A stretch of 64,000 nt of DNA from Cytobacillus kochii (GTDB taxonomy: Bacteria > Bacillota > Bacilli > Bacillales > Cytobacillaceae). This document shows positions 46,473 to 56,044 of this stretch, piece after piece. The notes beneath the pieces are model-generated. The model had not been told where the DNA came from. It worked only from the letters and a program-made list of their open reading frames with translations, and ran no database searches. The translations under genes and the position numbers were made by a program. The DNA is taken from assembly GCF_020171845.1 (NCBI RefSeq), contig NZ_JAIVAM010000012.1, positions 124,001 to 188,000 of the forward strand, in the 5' to 3' direction. The first letter of the stretch is position 1; every line of letters begins with the position of its first letter.

Positions 46473-46865
46473 CTAACAGGCAGAGGTAATCGTTTTGATT
46501 ACTGGAATTGCTTTTCTTGTTTGCAAATGGAACATAACAAAAACCTTTTCACTTGTTGCGATGATTTTTTGATCTCTTGTTGCCATTTGTTGAGAAATGA
46601 CAAAACTCGTATGACCCACTCTCTTTAATGTTGTCGTAATCTCTAACAGTTCTCCCACTAATGCCTCTTTTATATATTCACTTTCCACTTTCTTTACAAC
46701 GCAACCGATATGTCTTGATTGTAAATATTGATTCGTTAGACCAAGCGCTAAAAACCAGTCATCAATACCACATTCGAAGTAGTTGAAATATTTCAAATAG
46801 TTCATATGACCAAGTTCATCTATATCACTCTCACGAACAACAATACTTGTTTTAATTTTTTTCAA
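46473..46865 (-). CDS. Hotdog-fold acyl-CoA thioesterase
   Basis: About 130 residues with the 4HBT motif VRESDIDELGHMNYLKYFNYFE, in which Asp/His near D-x-x-G-H-(M/V)-N act in catalysis. It releases a free acid from an acyl-CoA. I chose a TTG at 46865, 11 bases after AAAAGGAGG, since the fold starts there; an in-frame reading to 46955 adds 30 residues without domain match. It follows the acetoacetyl-CoA synthetase gene and probably shares its transcript. Confidence 0.75.
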   Translation of the reverse strand: MKKIKTSIVVRESDIDELGHMNYLKYFNYFECGIDDWFLALGLTNQYLQSRHIGCVVKKVESEYIKEALVGELLEITTTLKRVGHTSFVISQQMATRDQKIIATSEKVFVMFHLQTRKAIPVIKTITSAC

Positions 46866-46963
46866 TTTAAGCCAGTCCTCCTTTTTGTATGCTATTTCCT
46901 CGGAACAATATTGATAAAATGGTGAAAGAAAAGTACTATCCATTCCTTTCACCAATTGAAAAC

Positions 46964-48949
46964 CTAATGATTGATTGCCCTTCTTTTATGAGCAAATTCA
47001 ATATACGTTTTAAGTATTTCTGGATTAGCCATTGAACCAACATTAATCACTTTCTCTGGCTGATGACCTAATAATATCCTTTTAATCGGTACTTCCATCT
47101 TCTTACCGGTCAACGTTCTCGGCACTTGCTCCACAGCAATAATTTCATTTGGAACAAAGCGTGGTGAAACTTGTTGCCGTATGACATCTTTAATATGTGA
47201 AATGAGTCCATCTTCGAGTAGTTGATCTCGCTTTAACACTACAAATAAAGCCATATATGATTCTTCTTCCAGGGTTTCTAAATCCACTACTAAGCTATCG
47301 CTCACAATCTCTATACTTTCGACTGCTCGATAAATTTCACTAGTACCTATGCGAACGCCTTGTTTATTAATGGTTGAGTCTGATCTGCCAAAGATAACGG
47401 ATCTCCCTTTATCATCAAACTGAATCCAATCTCCATGACGCCAAATTCCCGGAAAAGTACTAAAATAACTTTCTTTGTAACGCTTATCACCTTCATCATT
47501 CCAAAAATAAATTGGCATCGATGGCATTGGATTAAGAATCACTAATTCCCCTACCTCATTAAGTATGAGCATTCCATCGTCATTAAAAGCTTGGGCGTTT
47601 ACTCCTAAAGCCTTTGTTTGAATTTCTCCAGCACGAACAGGCAAAACGGGGGAACCTCCAATAAAAGCTGTGCATACATCTGTACCTCCACTTACAGAGG
47701 CTAACCACACATCCTGTTTAACCTCGTTATATACCCAATTAAAACCGTCTATACTTAGGGGAGAACCTGTGGAACAAATGGCTTTTAAATGGGGGAATGT
47801 ATACTTTTCTCTTGGTTTAATTCCTAATTTTAAACTTGCCTGTATAAAAGCAGCACTCGTGCCAAAGAAACTTACTTTTGTTTTTTCGGCTAATTCCCAT
47901 AAAACATCGGGTTTCGGGTACATTGGGCTACCATCATATAAAACAATCTTTCCACCTGTTAAAAGGCCACCAACAAGTAAATTCCACATCATCCAACCCG
48001 TTGTCGTAAACCAAAAAAATACATCTTCGTTTGTAACCCCTTCTTCAATGACTAATACTTTTAAATGTTCAAGTACAATGCCTCCTTGACTGTGTACAAT
48101 CGGTTTAGGCAATCCTGTCGTTCCAGATGAAAATAAAATCCATAAAGGATGATTAAAAGGCACTGGTTCAAAAACAAGTTCACTCTTTCTTTTCATTACT
48201 TCGTGCCAGTCGATTGTTTTCTGTGGATTTAACCGTTTATTATCACTATTTATGCTCTTAAACAACACGGTTCGCTTCAAAGTTGGTAGTGCATTCTGTA
48301 AGTGAGCCACTTGTTCAACTCGGTCTGATGTTTTGCCATTATATACATAACCGTCCACTGCAATGAGTACATTCGGCTCAATCTGTTTGAACCGTTCCAC
48401 AACACTTTCCATACCGAAATCAGGTGAACAACAAGACCACACTGCTCCAATACTCGCACATGCTAAAAAAGCAATAATCGTCTCAGGGATATTAGGCATA
48501 TAACCAACGATACGATCTCCCTTTTTTACACCTATCTCTTTTAAATAACCTGCTAGTGAAGCCGTTTTTCCCCTTAATTCTTTCCAGGAAATTTCCTTTA
48601 TATCTTCCATTTCTGATCGGAAAATAAGGGCTGTTTCATCACCTCTATCATTTCTGAACACATGCTCAGCATAATTCAATGAGGAGCCTTCAAACCATCT
48701 AGTTCCTGGCATTTTTCGAGATTGTAAGACATGTGAGTATGGCGTATATGAAATGATTTGACAATATTCCCAAACATACCCCCAGAATAATTCTAATTCA
48801 TCAACTGACCATTTCCACAAATGATGGACATCATTTATTTCGAGCTTCTTTTCGTTTCTGATCCAATGAAGAAATTTTGTTACCCCTGCTTTCTCTATCT
48901 CCTTTTCGCTCGGTTGCCATAAAAGCTGACCTTTTGAAACCGCTTCCAT
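46964..48949 (-). CDS. Acetoacetyl-CoA synthetase
   Basis: About 661 residues of the ANL superfamily, closer to acetoacetate-CoA ligase than to acetyl-CoA synthetase. It has LLWQPSEKEIEKAGVTKF at the start, MPGTRWFEGSSLNYAEHVF, the P-loop WILFSSGTTGLPKPIVHS, WHDGDW-type hinge as GIWRHGDWIQFDDKGR, and RTLTGKKMEVPIKRIL with the catalytic Lys. It activates acetoacetate, linking ketone bodies or PHB breakdown to acetyl-CoA. The ATG at 48949 (GGGGG 8 bases before) or one six codons upstream may be used. Confidence 0.92.
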   Translation of the reverse strand: MEAVSKGQLLWQPSEKEIEKAGVTKFLHWIRNEKKLEINDVHHLWKWSVDELELFWGYVWEYCQIISYTPYSHVLQSRKMPGTRWFEGSSLNYAEHVFRNDRGDETALIFRSEMEDIKEISWKELRGKTASLAGYLKEIGVKKGDRIVGYMPNIPETIIAFLACASIGAVWSCCSPDFGMESVVERFKQIEPNVLIAVDGYVYNGKTSDRVEQVAHLQNALPTLKRTVLFKSINSDNKRLNPQKTIDWHEVMKRKSELVFEPVPFNHPLWILFSSGTTGLPKPIVHSQGGIVLEHLKVLVIEEGVTNEDVFFWFTTTGWMMWNLLVGGLLTGGKIVLYDGSPMYPKPDVLWELAEKTKVSFFGTSAAFIQASLKLGIKPREKYTFPHLKAICSTGSPLSIDGFNWVYNEVKQDVWLASVSGGTDVCTAFIGGSPVLPVRAGEIQTKALGVNAQAFNDDGMLILNEVGELVILNPMPSMPIYFWNDEGDKRYKESYFSTFPGIWRHGDWIQFDDKGRSVIFGRSDSTINKQGVRIGTSEIYRAVESIEIVSDSLVVDLETLEEESYMALFVVLKRDQLLEDGLISHIKDVIRQQVSPRFVPNEIIAVEQVPRTLTGKKMEVPIKRILLGHQPEKVINVGSMANPEILKTYIEFAHKRRAINH

Positions 48950-49196
48950 TTCCTTCGCCCCCTTCATACTCTTTTGTAAAATGGACGGGAATCTGAGATG
49001 AAATAAATTTCCATTTTATATATATTATCAAAAAAATCGCTATTATCATACTATTTAGCATATATTCTCCTAGTATAAGTGACTACAACGATTATTATTA
49101 TTAAAAATCATTCTAAGTGTTTAGGTTCCTATCTTTTTCCTTAACTTCGAAAATTTTAATTAATTCTAACATTTAGCTTTTTTCTAGAGATAACCT
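48950..49196. other. Divergent intergenic region
   Basis: AT-rich DNA between the acetoacetyl-CoA synthetase gene and the guaC promoter. TTGATA and several AT-rich -10-like words occur on the minus strand but I cannot choose a promoter. No gene or RNA is seen. Confidence 0.4.
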
Positions 49197-49243
49197 TTGA
49201 CAAGTTGGATAAAATGATGTAAATTACGTAATGGGCGAACAAT
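49197..49243 (+). promoter_or_regulatory. guaC promoter with PurR-like half-site
   Basis: TTGACA (49197-49202) and TAAATT (49220-49225) are 17 bp apart. CGAACAAT (49236-49243) just downstream matches the core of the Bacillus PurR box. The partner half-site is weak (ATTCG at 49266-49270), so PurR control is only suggested. Confidence 0.55.
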
Positions 49244-49288
49244 TAATATGTTAACCCAATATAATATTCGTATTTTGAGGTGCTAGCT

Positions 49289-50272
49289 ATGGAAAACGTA
49301 TTTGATTATGAAGACATTCAATTAATTCCTGCTAAATGTATTGTGACTAGTCGTTCTGAGTGTGATACGGCTGTAACGCTCGGAAAATATAAATTCAGAC
49401 TCCCAGTTGTTCCTGCAAATATGCAAACAATTATCGATGAAAAAATTGCTACTTATCTTGCTGAAAACGGTTATTTTTATGTCATGCACCGCTTCCAACC
49501 TGAGACGCGTAAAAACTTTATTAAGGATATGCATGCACGTGAACTCATTGCTTCTATTAGTGTTGGTGTAAAAGAAGAAGAATATGGTTTTATTGAAGAA
49601 TTAGCTTATGAAAAAATTGTACCTGATTATATTACAATCGATATTGCTCACGGGCATTCCAATGCAGTCATTCAAATGATTCAACATATTAAATTACATT
49701 TGCCTGATGCTTTTGTTATTGCTGGTAATGTAGGTACACCTGAAGCTGTCCGTGAATTAGAGAATGCCGGTGCAGACGCAACAAAAGTAGGTATTGGGCC
49801 AGGAAAAGTTTGTATCACAAAGATAAAAACTGGTTTTGGTACAGGTGGCTGGCAATTAGCTGCACTTCGTTGGTGTGCAAAAGCAGCAAGCAAACCTATT
49901 ATTGCTGATGGTGGGATTAGAACACATGGCGATATTGCAAAGTCTATCCGTTTTGGCGCATCAATGGTCATGATCGGTTCATTGTTTGCTGGTCATGAAG
50001 AATCACCTGGTGAAACAATTGAAAAAGATGGTAAGCTCTTCAAAGAATATTTCGGTTCAGCCTCTGAATTCCAAAAAGGCGAACGTAAAAATGTTGAAGG
50101 CAAAAAAATGTACGTCGAGCATAAAGGTTCTCTTGTGGATACATTAAAAGAAATGGAACAAGATTTACAATCTTCTATTTCTTATGCTGGTGGAAATAGG
50201 CTGGAGAGTATCCGCAATGTAGATTATGTAGTAGTAAAAAACTCAATCTTTAATGGTGATAAAGTTTATTAA
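49289..50272 (+). CDS. guaC: GMP reductase
   Basis: A 327-residue TIM barrel of the IMPDH/GMPR family that reductively deaminates GMP to IMP with NADPH. It lacks a CBS domain, as GuaC does, and has the catalytic Cys loop [20 protein letters not shown], plus [20 protein letters not shown]. The ATG follows TTGAGGTG at 7 bases. It is a single-gene unit. Confidence 0.95.
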   Translation: MENVFDYEDIQLIPAKCIVTSRSECDTAVTLGKYKFRLPVVPANMQTIIDEKIATYLAENGYFYVMHRFQPETRKNFIKDMHARELIASISVGVKEEEYGFIEELAYEKIVPDYITIDIAHGHSNAVIQMIQHIKLHLPDAFVIAGNVGTPEAVRELENAGADATKVGIGPGKVCITKIKTGFGTGGWQLAALRWCAKAASKPIIADGGIRTHGDIAKSIRFGASMVMIGSLFAGHEESPGETIEKDGKLFKEYFGSASEFQKGERKNVEGKKMYVEHKGSLVDTLKEMEQDLQSSISYAGGNRLESIRNVDYVVVKNSIFNGDKVY

Positions 50273-50304
50273 ACAGCACGATTAAGCCAAGATAATCATT
50301 TATT

Positions 50305-50340
50305 TCATCCTGCCAGGGATTTGACCCCCGGGCAGGATGA
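50305..50340. terminator. Hairpin between convergent guaC and enoyl-CoA hydratase
   Basis: TCATCCTGCC (50305-50314) and GGCAGGATGA (50331-50340) form a 10-bp GC-rich stem. Flanking T runs are short on both strands. Confidence 0.75.
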
Positions 50341-50342
50341 GT

Positions 50343-51119
50343 TTATTTTGAAGTAAAAACAGGTTTTCTTTTCTCCATAAAAGCTTTTGTTCCTTCCTTT
50401 TTATCCGCTGTTGCAAATAAAACTGCTTGTGCTAATTTCTCAATTATTTGTCCTGTTTTTTGATCGGTTTCTGCACCATATTGTACAGCCATTTTAGCTA
50501 GCTTAACCGCTAATGGACCTTTAGCTAAAATTTGCTCTGCTATCTCATCTACTTTATCCTTCAAAAATTGCAATGGGACAACTTCTGTTACTAAGCCATG
50601 TGTCATTGCTTCCTCAGCGGAAAGAAATTTTCCTAATAGAATCATTTCTAACGCCTTTCCTTTTCCAACAATTCGCGATAGCCTTTGCGTACCACCTGCA
50701 CCTGGGATAATTGACAAATTTAATTCTGGCAAACCAATCTTGGCATGATCAGCCATCACTCGTATATCACATGCTAATGCCAGTTCACATCCTCCGCCAA
50801 GGGCAAGACCATTAATCATGGCAATTGTCGGCATGTCATAAGCTTCAATTTCATCATAAATCTCTTGCATACTACCTGTTGCAAAAACATCTAACATTTC
50901 CTTCTCATTTAGTTGGGTAATGTCTGCACCTGCTGCAAATGCCTTGTCTCCTTCTCCTGTAAATACAACAAGCTGGGACACTCCATCATGTTTAATTTCT
51001 ACAAGAGCATCCCTTATCTCACTAAGCGTTTCTTTACTTAATCTATTTCTTACTTCTGGTAGATTAATATATATATAGGCAAGTTGACCTTCTTTTTTTA
51101 CAATAATGTTTTCATACAT
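50343..51119 (-). CDS. Enoyl-CoA hydratase/isomerase
   Basis: A 258-residue crotonase. The oxyanion-hole motifs are AFAAGADITQLNEKE (about 62-76) and ALGGGCELALACDIRV (about 105), and the catalytic Glu pair corresponds to GGGCELA and GLPELNLSIIPGAGGTQRL. It hydrates 2-enoyl-CoA in beta-oxidation. Last gene of the six-gene operon; AGGAGG precedes the ATG and 15 bp separate it from the thiolase. Confidence 0.93.
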   Translation of the reverse strand: MYENIIVKKEGQLAYIYINLPEVRNRLSKETLSEIRDALVEIKHDGVSQLVVFTGEGDKAFAAGADITQLNEKEMLDVFATGSMQEIYDEIEAYDMPTIAMINGLALGGGCELALACDIRVMADHAKIGLPELNLSIIPGAGGTQRLSRIVGKGKALEMILLGKFLSAEEAMTHGLVTEVVPLQFLKDKVDEIAEQILAKGPLAVKLAKMAVQYGAETDQKTGQIIEKLAQAVLFATADKKEGTKAFMEKRKPVFTSK

Positions 51120-51134
51120 CAGATTTCCTCCTTC

Positions 51135-52328
51135 TTATTTTTGAAGGTTTTCAATCAACATAGCCATTCCTTGGCCGCCACCGACACAGAGAGAGGCAAT
51201 GCCAAATCTTCCCTTCTTTTTTGCTAGTGCATGCATTAAAGTAACGACAATTCTAGATCCGGTTGATCCAAGTGGATGTCCGAGAGCAATTGCTCCGCCA
51301 TTAATATTTATTCGTTCAGGTGGTAGCATCAACTCTCTTTGTACTGCAATGGCTTGAGAAGCGAACGCTTCATTTATTTCAAATAAATCTATGTCTGCGA
51401 TACTAAGCTTTGTTCTTGCCAATAGCTTCCGTATTGCCGGTATAGGTCCAATCCCCATGACTTCAGGTGAAACACCGACAGATGTCCAATCATGAATCAT
51501 TGCTTTTGCTGATAATCCCCTTTTATCAGCTTCTTGTGCTGTCATAAGCAAGAGTGCTGAGGCGCCATCATTTCTTCCACACGCATTTCCCGCAGTTACG
51601 CTACCACCTTCTTTAAATACCGGCTTTAAGCTGGCAAGCTTTTCTCGTTTTGTCTCCGGTCTTGGATGTTCGTCTTGAGCGAAAGTGATTTGTTCTCTTT
51701 TGTTTTGTATTGTTACTGGGATGATTTCTTGTTGAAATGCGTTCATTTCTTGCGCCTTTTTATACTTTTGCTGACTTTCATATGCAAACTGGTCTTGATC
51801 TTCCCTAGCAATATTGTATCGCTCGGCAACATTTTCTGCTGTCACCCCCATCCCTAAATGAGCGCCATAAATTTCTTGTGGTTGTTGACCATTCTCTTTA
51901 TTGGCATCCACTAGTATTGTTTGGTCACCTCCAAAACGTGAGCCTCTAATAAAAATGGGGGAATTACTCATACTTTCCGTACCACCTGCGATAACAACAT
52001 TGGCCTGTTTGGAGTAAATTTGTTGCATACCTGAAGCGATGGCTTGCATGCCTGATGCACATAATCGATTCACAGTAAAAGCGGGAGAAGTTTCAGGAAT
52101 GCCCGCTCTTAAAGCAGCTACTCTTGCCACGTTGGATGATTGCGAAGATTGTCGCACTTCTCCTAATATGACTTCTTCTACAGTCGATGGGCTTACATTG
52201 ACACGTTTAAGTAAGCCAGATATAACATCGGAGGCTAAGTAGCTAGAAGATATATTTCGTAATGTTCCTCCATACCTTCCAATCGCTGTTCTTACGCCAT
52301 CTACAATGACGATTTTGTTTAGGTCCAT
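51135..52328 (-). CDS. Acetyl-CoA C-acetyltransferase (thiolase)
   Basis: A 397-residue thiolase with the nucleophile Cys in NRLCASGMQAI (about 90), GGAIALGHPLGSTG with His (about 350) and CVGGGQGMAM with the second Cys. It cleaves 3-ketoacyl-CoA to acetyl-CoA. The preserved CVGGG motif separates it from the thiolase at 1881-3032. Twelve bp follow the acyl-CoA dehydrogenase gene. Confidence 0.95.
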   Translation of the reverse strand: MDLNKIVIVDGVRTAIGRYGGTLRNISSSYLASDVISGLLKRVNVSPSTVEEVILGEVRQSSQSSNVARVAALRAGIPETSPAFTVNRLCASGMQAIASGMQQIYSKQANVVIAGGTESMSNSPIFIRGSRFGGDQTILVDANKENGQQPQEIYGAHLGMGVTAENVAERYNIAREDQDQFAYESQQKYKKAQEMNAFQQEIIPVTIQNKREQITFAQDEHPRPETKREKLASLKPVFKEGGSVTAGNACGRNDGASALLLMTAQEADKRGLSAKAMIHDWTSVGVSPEVMGIGPIPAIRKLLARTKLSIADIDLFEINEAFASQAIAVQRELMLPPERININGGAIALGHPLGSTGSRIVVTLMHALAKKKGRFGIASLCVGGGQGMAMLIENLQK

Positions 52329-52340
52329 TTTCTTCCCCCC

Positions 52341-53489
52341 TTAGTTATATTCTTTATTTAATTGAGCAGCGATGATATTTTTTTGGATTTCTGATGTTCC
52401 TTCATAAATCCTCGTAATTCTCGCATCACGATAAAACCGTTCAATAGGAAAATCTGAAATGTATCCAATTCCGCCATGGACTTGTACGGCTTTATCAGCC
52501 ACACGGTTATATACCTCTGAGCCGAATAATTTAATCATCGCAGCTTCCTTAATTACTTTCTTCCCTTCATCAACCATCGTAGCTACTCGGTACGTAAAAG
52601 ATCGTAATGCTTCTATATCGACAGCCATTTCCGCTAGCATATGAGCAACGGCCTGATGCTCAATAATTGGTACATTGAACTGCACCCGTTCTTTTGCATA
52701 CGTCATGGAAAGATCTAATAATTTTTGGGCGGAACCTAAGTTTCTGGCAGCCAAGCCTGCACGTCCGTTGGCAAGAATCGTTAATGCATTCACATACCCT
52801 CTCCCTTCTTCACCTAGGACATTTTCTACTGGGACTTCACAGTCTTCCATAATTATTTCTGCTGAATGTGAACCACGAAGGCCCATTTTATGTTCAATCG
52901 CTCCTACTTGAAAACCAGGAAAACTTTTTTCTACGATAAAAGAAGTAATCCCTTTTGCACCTTTAGATGGATCTGTGACAGCCATAACCGTAAAGACATC
53001 CGCTTGAGGTGCATTTGTAATATAGTGCTTTAACCCATTTAGAATATATTTATCGCCTTTACGTACTGCCGTCGTTTTTAAATTAGTGGCATTCGAACCA
53101 GCCTGTGGCTCTGTTAATGCGAAGGCACCTATTTTCTTTCCTGTAGCCATATCAGGTAAGTACTTCTGTTTTTGATATTCATTTCCCATTTCCACAATGC
53201 CCACTGATCCGATACCCGTATGACCGCCAATCAAAGTGGTGAATCCATTATGCGTGGCACCAATTTCTTCATACAAGGCACATTTGCCTACCATCCCAAT
53301 GCCTAACCCACCATATTCTTCTGGAATACTTAAACCAAATAAGCCTAGCTCTTTTGCCATTTCTACAATTTTATCTGGGATGTGATCCTCTTTTTCGATC
53401 TGCATCGCAACCGCTTCCACTTCATTTTGCACAAACTCTCTAACACCTTTTTGCAACACTTCGATATCTTCACTTACTGTATAACTCAT
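52341..53489 (-). CDS. Acyl-CoA dehydrogenase
   Basis: A 382-residue flavoprotein with FALTEPQAGSNATNLKT, the DRVAVQ-type region NRVADKAVQVHGGIGYI and the catalytic Glu in RIYEGTSEIQK. It makes the first double bond in beta-oxidation. It is clearly paralogous over its whole length to the dehydrogenase encoded by the first gene of this operon (56045-57193), suggesting a duplication with different chain-length preference. Confidence 0.95.
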   Translation of the reverse strand: MSYTVSEDIEVLQKGVREFVQNEVEAVAMQIEKEDHIPDKIVEMAKELGLFGLSIPEEYGGLGIGMVGKCALYEEIGATHNGFTTLIGGHTGIGSVGIVEMGNEYQKQKYLPDMATGKKIGAFALTEPQAGSNATNLKTTAVRKGDKYILNGLKHYITNAPQADVFTVMAVTDPSKGAKGITSFIVEKSFPGFQVGAIEHKMGLRGSHSAEIIMEDCEVPVENVLGEEGRGYVNALTILANGRAGLAARNLGSAQKLLDLSMTYAKERVQFNVPIIEHQAVAHMLAEMAVDIEALRSFTYRVATMVDEGKKVIKEAAMIKLFGSEVYNRVADKAVQVHGGIGYISDFPIERFYRDARITRIYEGTSEIQKNIIAAQLNKEYN

Positions 53490-53504
53490 ATCATCTGCCT
53501 CCCT

Positions 53505-54395
53505 TTATTTTTGAATATTCTCTATTTTCTTTCCGTGTTGATCGTATGCGTACCATCCTTTACCTGTTTTTCTACCTAATTCACCTTTTTCCACTTTTTC
53601 TACTACCGACTGTTTAGGGCGATCCACCTCGAGCCCTGTTTCTGCATATCTTTGCTTCCTTACAGCATAATTTACATCAAGACCAGTTAAATCCATTAAT
53701 GCAAATGGACCAATAGGATGACCTAAAGCCTTTTCGACAACGACATCGATTTCTTCATAACTGGCATATCCATGTTCATATAAATAAATCGCTTCATCCA
53801 TGAGTCTCGCTAAGATACGATTGGCGATGAAACCTGAAATTTCTTTTTGTAGAAGTACTGGTTTTTTTCCAATACTATGAATGAATGTCATCGCTTGCTG
53901 GGCAACGTCCTTTGAAGTATGCGGACCTTGAACAACCTCCACAAGCTCCATCACAAGTACTGGGTTAAAGAAATGGATATTACATACACGATTTTGATAG
54001 GTTAACTTATCTATCAATTTAGAGCTCACTATAGTGGAGCTATTCGTCGCAATGATACAATTTTCCGAGACAATCTTTTCTAAAGATTGAAATAATGTTT
54101 GTTTTGCCTCTAAATCTTCAATAATAGCTTCTATGATAATATCTACATCATGTAACTGGTTGATTTCAGTAGTAAATGTTAAATGTTCGAAAGCTTTATC
54201 CACCTCATCACGCGAAAATCTCCCTTTTCTTACCCTCTTTTCTAACTGTGTTTCTAACACTTCTTTCGCTTTTATTAAACGATCGTTAGATATATCTTGT
54301 AATACGACATCATATTGATGAAGCGCTGCTACAACGGCAATTTGTGCACCCATTGCTCCCGCTCCAATCACACCAACTTTTTTTATATTTGTCAT
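53505..54395 (-). CDS. 3-hydroxyacyl-CoA (3-hydroxybutyryl-CoA) dehydrogenase
   Basis: A 296-residue NAD-dependent enzyme. The Rossmann motif is VGVIGAGAMGAQIA (about 7-20), the catalytic His is in NIHFFNPVLVMELVEVV (about 140), and GFIANRIL and GHPIGPFALMDLTGLD follow. It oxidises 3-hydroxyacyl-CoA. Its start overlaps the acyl-CoA ligase stop by 4 bases. Confidence 0.95.
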   Translation of the reverse strand: MTNIKKVGVIGAGAMGAQIAVVAALHQYDVVLQDISNDRLIKAKEVLETQLEKRVRKGRFSRDEVDKAFEHLTFTTEINQLHDVDIIIEAIIEDLEAKQTLFQSLEKIVSENCIIATNSSTIVSSKLIDKLTYQNRVCNIHFFNPVLVMELVEVVQGPHTSKDVAQQAMTFIHSIGKKPVLLQKEISGFIANRILARLMDEAIYLYEHGYASYEEIDVVVEKALGHPIGPFALMDLTGLDVNYAVRKQRYAETGLEVDRPKQSVVEKVEKGELGRKTGKGWYAYDQHGKKIENIQK

Positions 54396-56023
54396 TCTCG
54401 TTTATTTCTCCTTTCTAATTCTTCTTTCACAAGTAATCTTTTCAATAATTTACCAACACCATTTCTTGGTAGGTGACTTCTTTCTTCAAAAACTCTCGGT
54501 ACTTTATAAGGTGTTAGTTTCGTATAACAAAATGCTTTAATTTCTTCAAGATGGAGCGTATAACCTTCTTTAGCCACAAGAAATGCTTTCGGAATCTCTC
54601 CATTTTCAGAATCAGGGATACCGACTACTGCAACTTCAGCAATACCTTGATGTTCATAAAGGACATTTTCCACTTCTTGAGGATAAATATTAAACCCCGA
54701 GAAAAGAATCATTTCTTTTTTACGACCGACAATATAGAAATACCCATCTTCGTCTACTGTGGCTAAATCACCTGTAAATAACCACCCTTCTTGTAACGTA
54801 GAGGCTGTCTCTTTCTCATTGTTCCAGTAACCCTTCATCACTTGTGGACCTTTAATGACCAATTCACCGACCTGATTAATCCCCAAATCCTCCTGTTTTT
54901 GATCAACGATACGACAATCTACAGCAGGAACAGGAATACCGATGCTACCATGTTTATGTGTACCATTTATTGGCGTACGGTGAGTCGTTGGGGAAGTTTC
55001 CGACATACCAAACCCTTCTAAGATGGTACAACCAGTTAATTGCTTGAATTGTTTAATAACCTCTACTGGCAATGGCGCTGATCCGGATGAACATATTTTA
55101 AGAGAGTTTAATCCTGCGGATCGTACATTGGGATGATGGATAAAAGAAAGATACATTTTAGGGACACCTGGAAACATGGTTGGTGCATATTTCTTCACTT
55201 GATTTAAAACCTCATCAACGTCAAAACGTTCAAAGAGTAAGATTCGCGCTCCTAAAAAGATGCCTACATTCATAGCACTTGTCATCGCATACACATGATA
55301 AAGCGGAGTTGCCGCTAATATCGTTTCGTTTCCGAAAGCCACTTTTTGTCGATACATCACATAACTTTGGTAAACATTCGCAATTAAATTATGATGTGTA
55401 AGCATCGCTCCTTTTATCGTTCCCGTTGTTCCGCCTGTGTATTGTATAATGGCTAAGTCTTTTTTAGGATCTATAGACGCTTCAGTAAATTTAGTACTTC
55501 CATTTTTAAAAATATCTTTCATATGATGAACGATTGAAGATACTTCCCTATTAGTACTGACATTTGTGGCATACATAATATGCTCTAAATCATACACTTC
55601 TCTAATTTTCTGCAGTGCAGTAACTGATTTTTCACCAACAACTAGTGCGCGTAATTCTGTATCATGAAACACTTGCAATACCTCTCTTGGTGTATAGGCT
55701 GGGTTAATTGGCACGATGATAAGACCAAGTGCATGACTAGCATAATAGGCAGTGACATAATCTGGATGATTGCCAAGCCATAACCCGATTCTATCCCCTT
55801 TTTTCAACCCACATCTCTGCCAATACGAAGCGAGTGTGTCCGTTCGTTTCTTCAGTTCCTCATAGGTGAGTGTTTCGTGATTAAAAATGATAGCCACATG
55901 ATCTCGATAAGAATGCGCAGTTTCCTTTAGTACTTCATATAGGCCAATATAAGGTATGTGGAAATTTGGCAACCGATCTTCATAATATTTTTCCCATACT
56001 CTTTTTAATGAGAGATTATTCAA
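54392..56023 (-). CDS. Long-chain fatty acid-CoA ligase
   Basis: A 543-residue AMP-forming ligase. The P-loop is IQYTGGTTGTIKGAML (about 193-208), followed by EGFGMSETSP, GWLFTGDLATVDEDGYFYI and RNGVGKLLKRLLV with the catalytic Lys. The YTGGTTG form is typical of LcfA/FadD. It activates fatty acids for the enzymes of the same operon. The TTG start follows AAGGAGG. Confidence 0.95.
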   Translation of the reverse strand: MNNLSLKRVWEKYYEDRLPNFHIPYIGLYEVLKETAHSYRDHVAIIFNHETLTYEELKKRTDTLASYWQRCGLKKGDRIGLWLGNHPDYVTAYYASHALGLIIVPINPAYTPREVLQVFHDTELRALVVGEKSVTALQKIREVYDLEHIMYATNVSTNREVSSIVHHMKDIFKNGSTKFTEASIDPKKDLAIIQYTGGTTGTIKGAMLTHHNLIANVYQSYVMYRQKVAFGNETILAATPLYHVYAMTSAMNVGIFLGARILLFERFDVDEVLNQVKKYAPTMFPGVPKMYLSFIHHPNVRSAGLNSLKICSSGSAPLPVEVIKQFKQLTGCTILEGFGMSETSPTTHRTPINGTHKHGSIGIPVPAVDCRIVDQKQEDLGINQVGELVIKGPQVMKGYWNNEKETASTLQEGWLFTGDLATVDEDGYFYIVGRKKEMILFSGFNIYPQEVENVLYEHQGIAEVAVVGIPDSENGEIPKAFLVAKEGYTLHLEEIKAFCYTKLTPYKVPRVFEERSHLPRNGVGKLLKRLLVKEELERRNKRE

Positions 56024-56044
56024 GACACATTCCTCCTTTATGTG

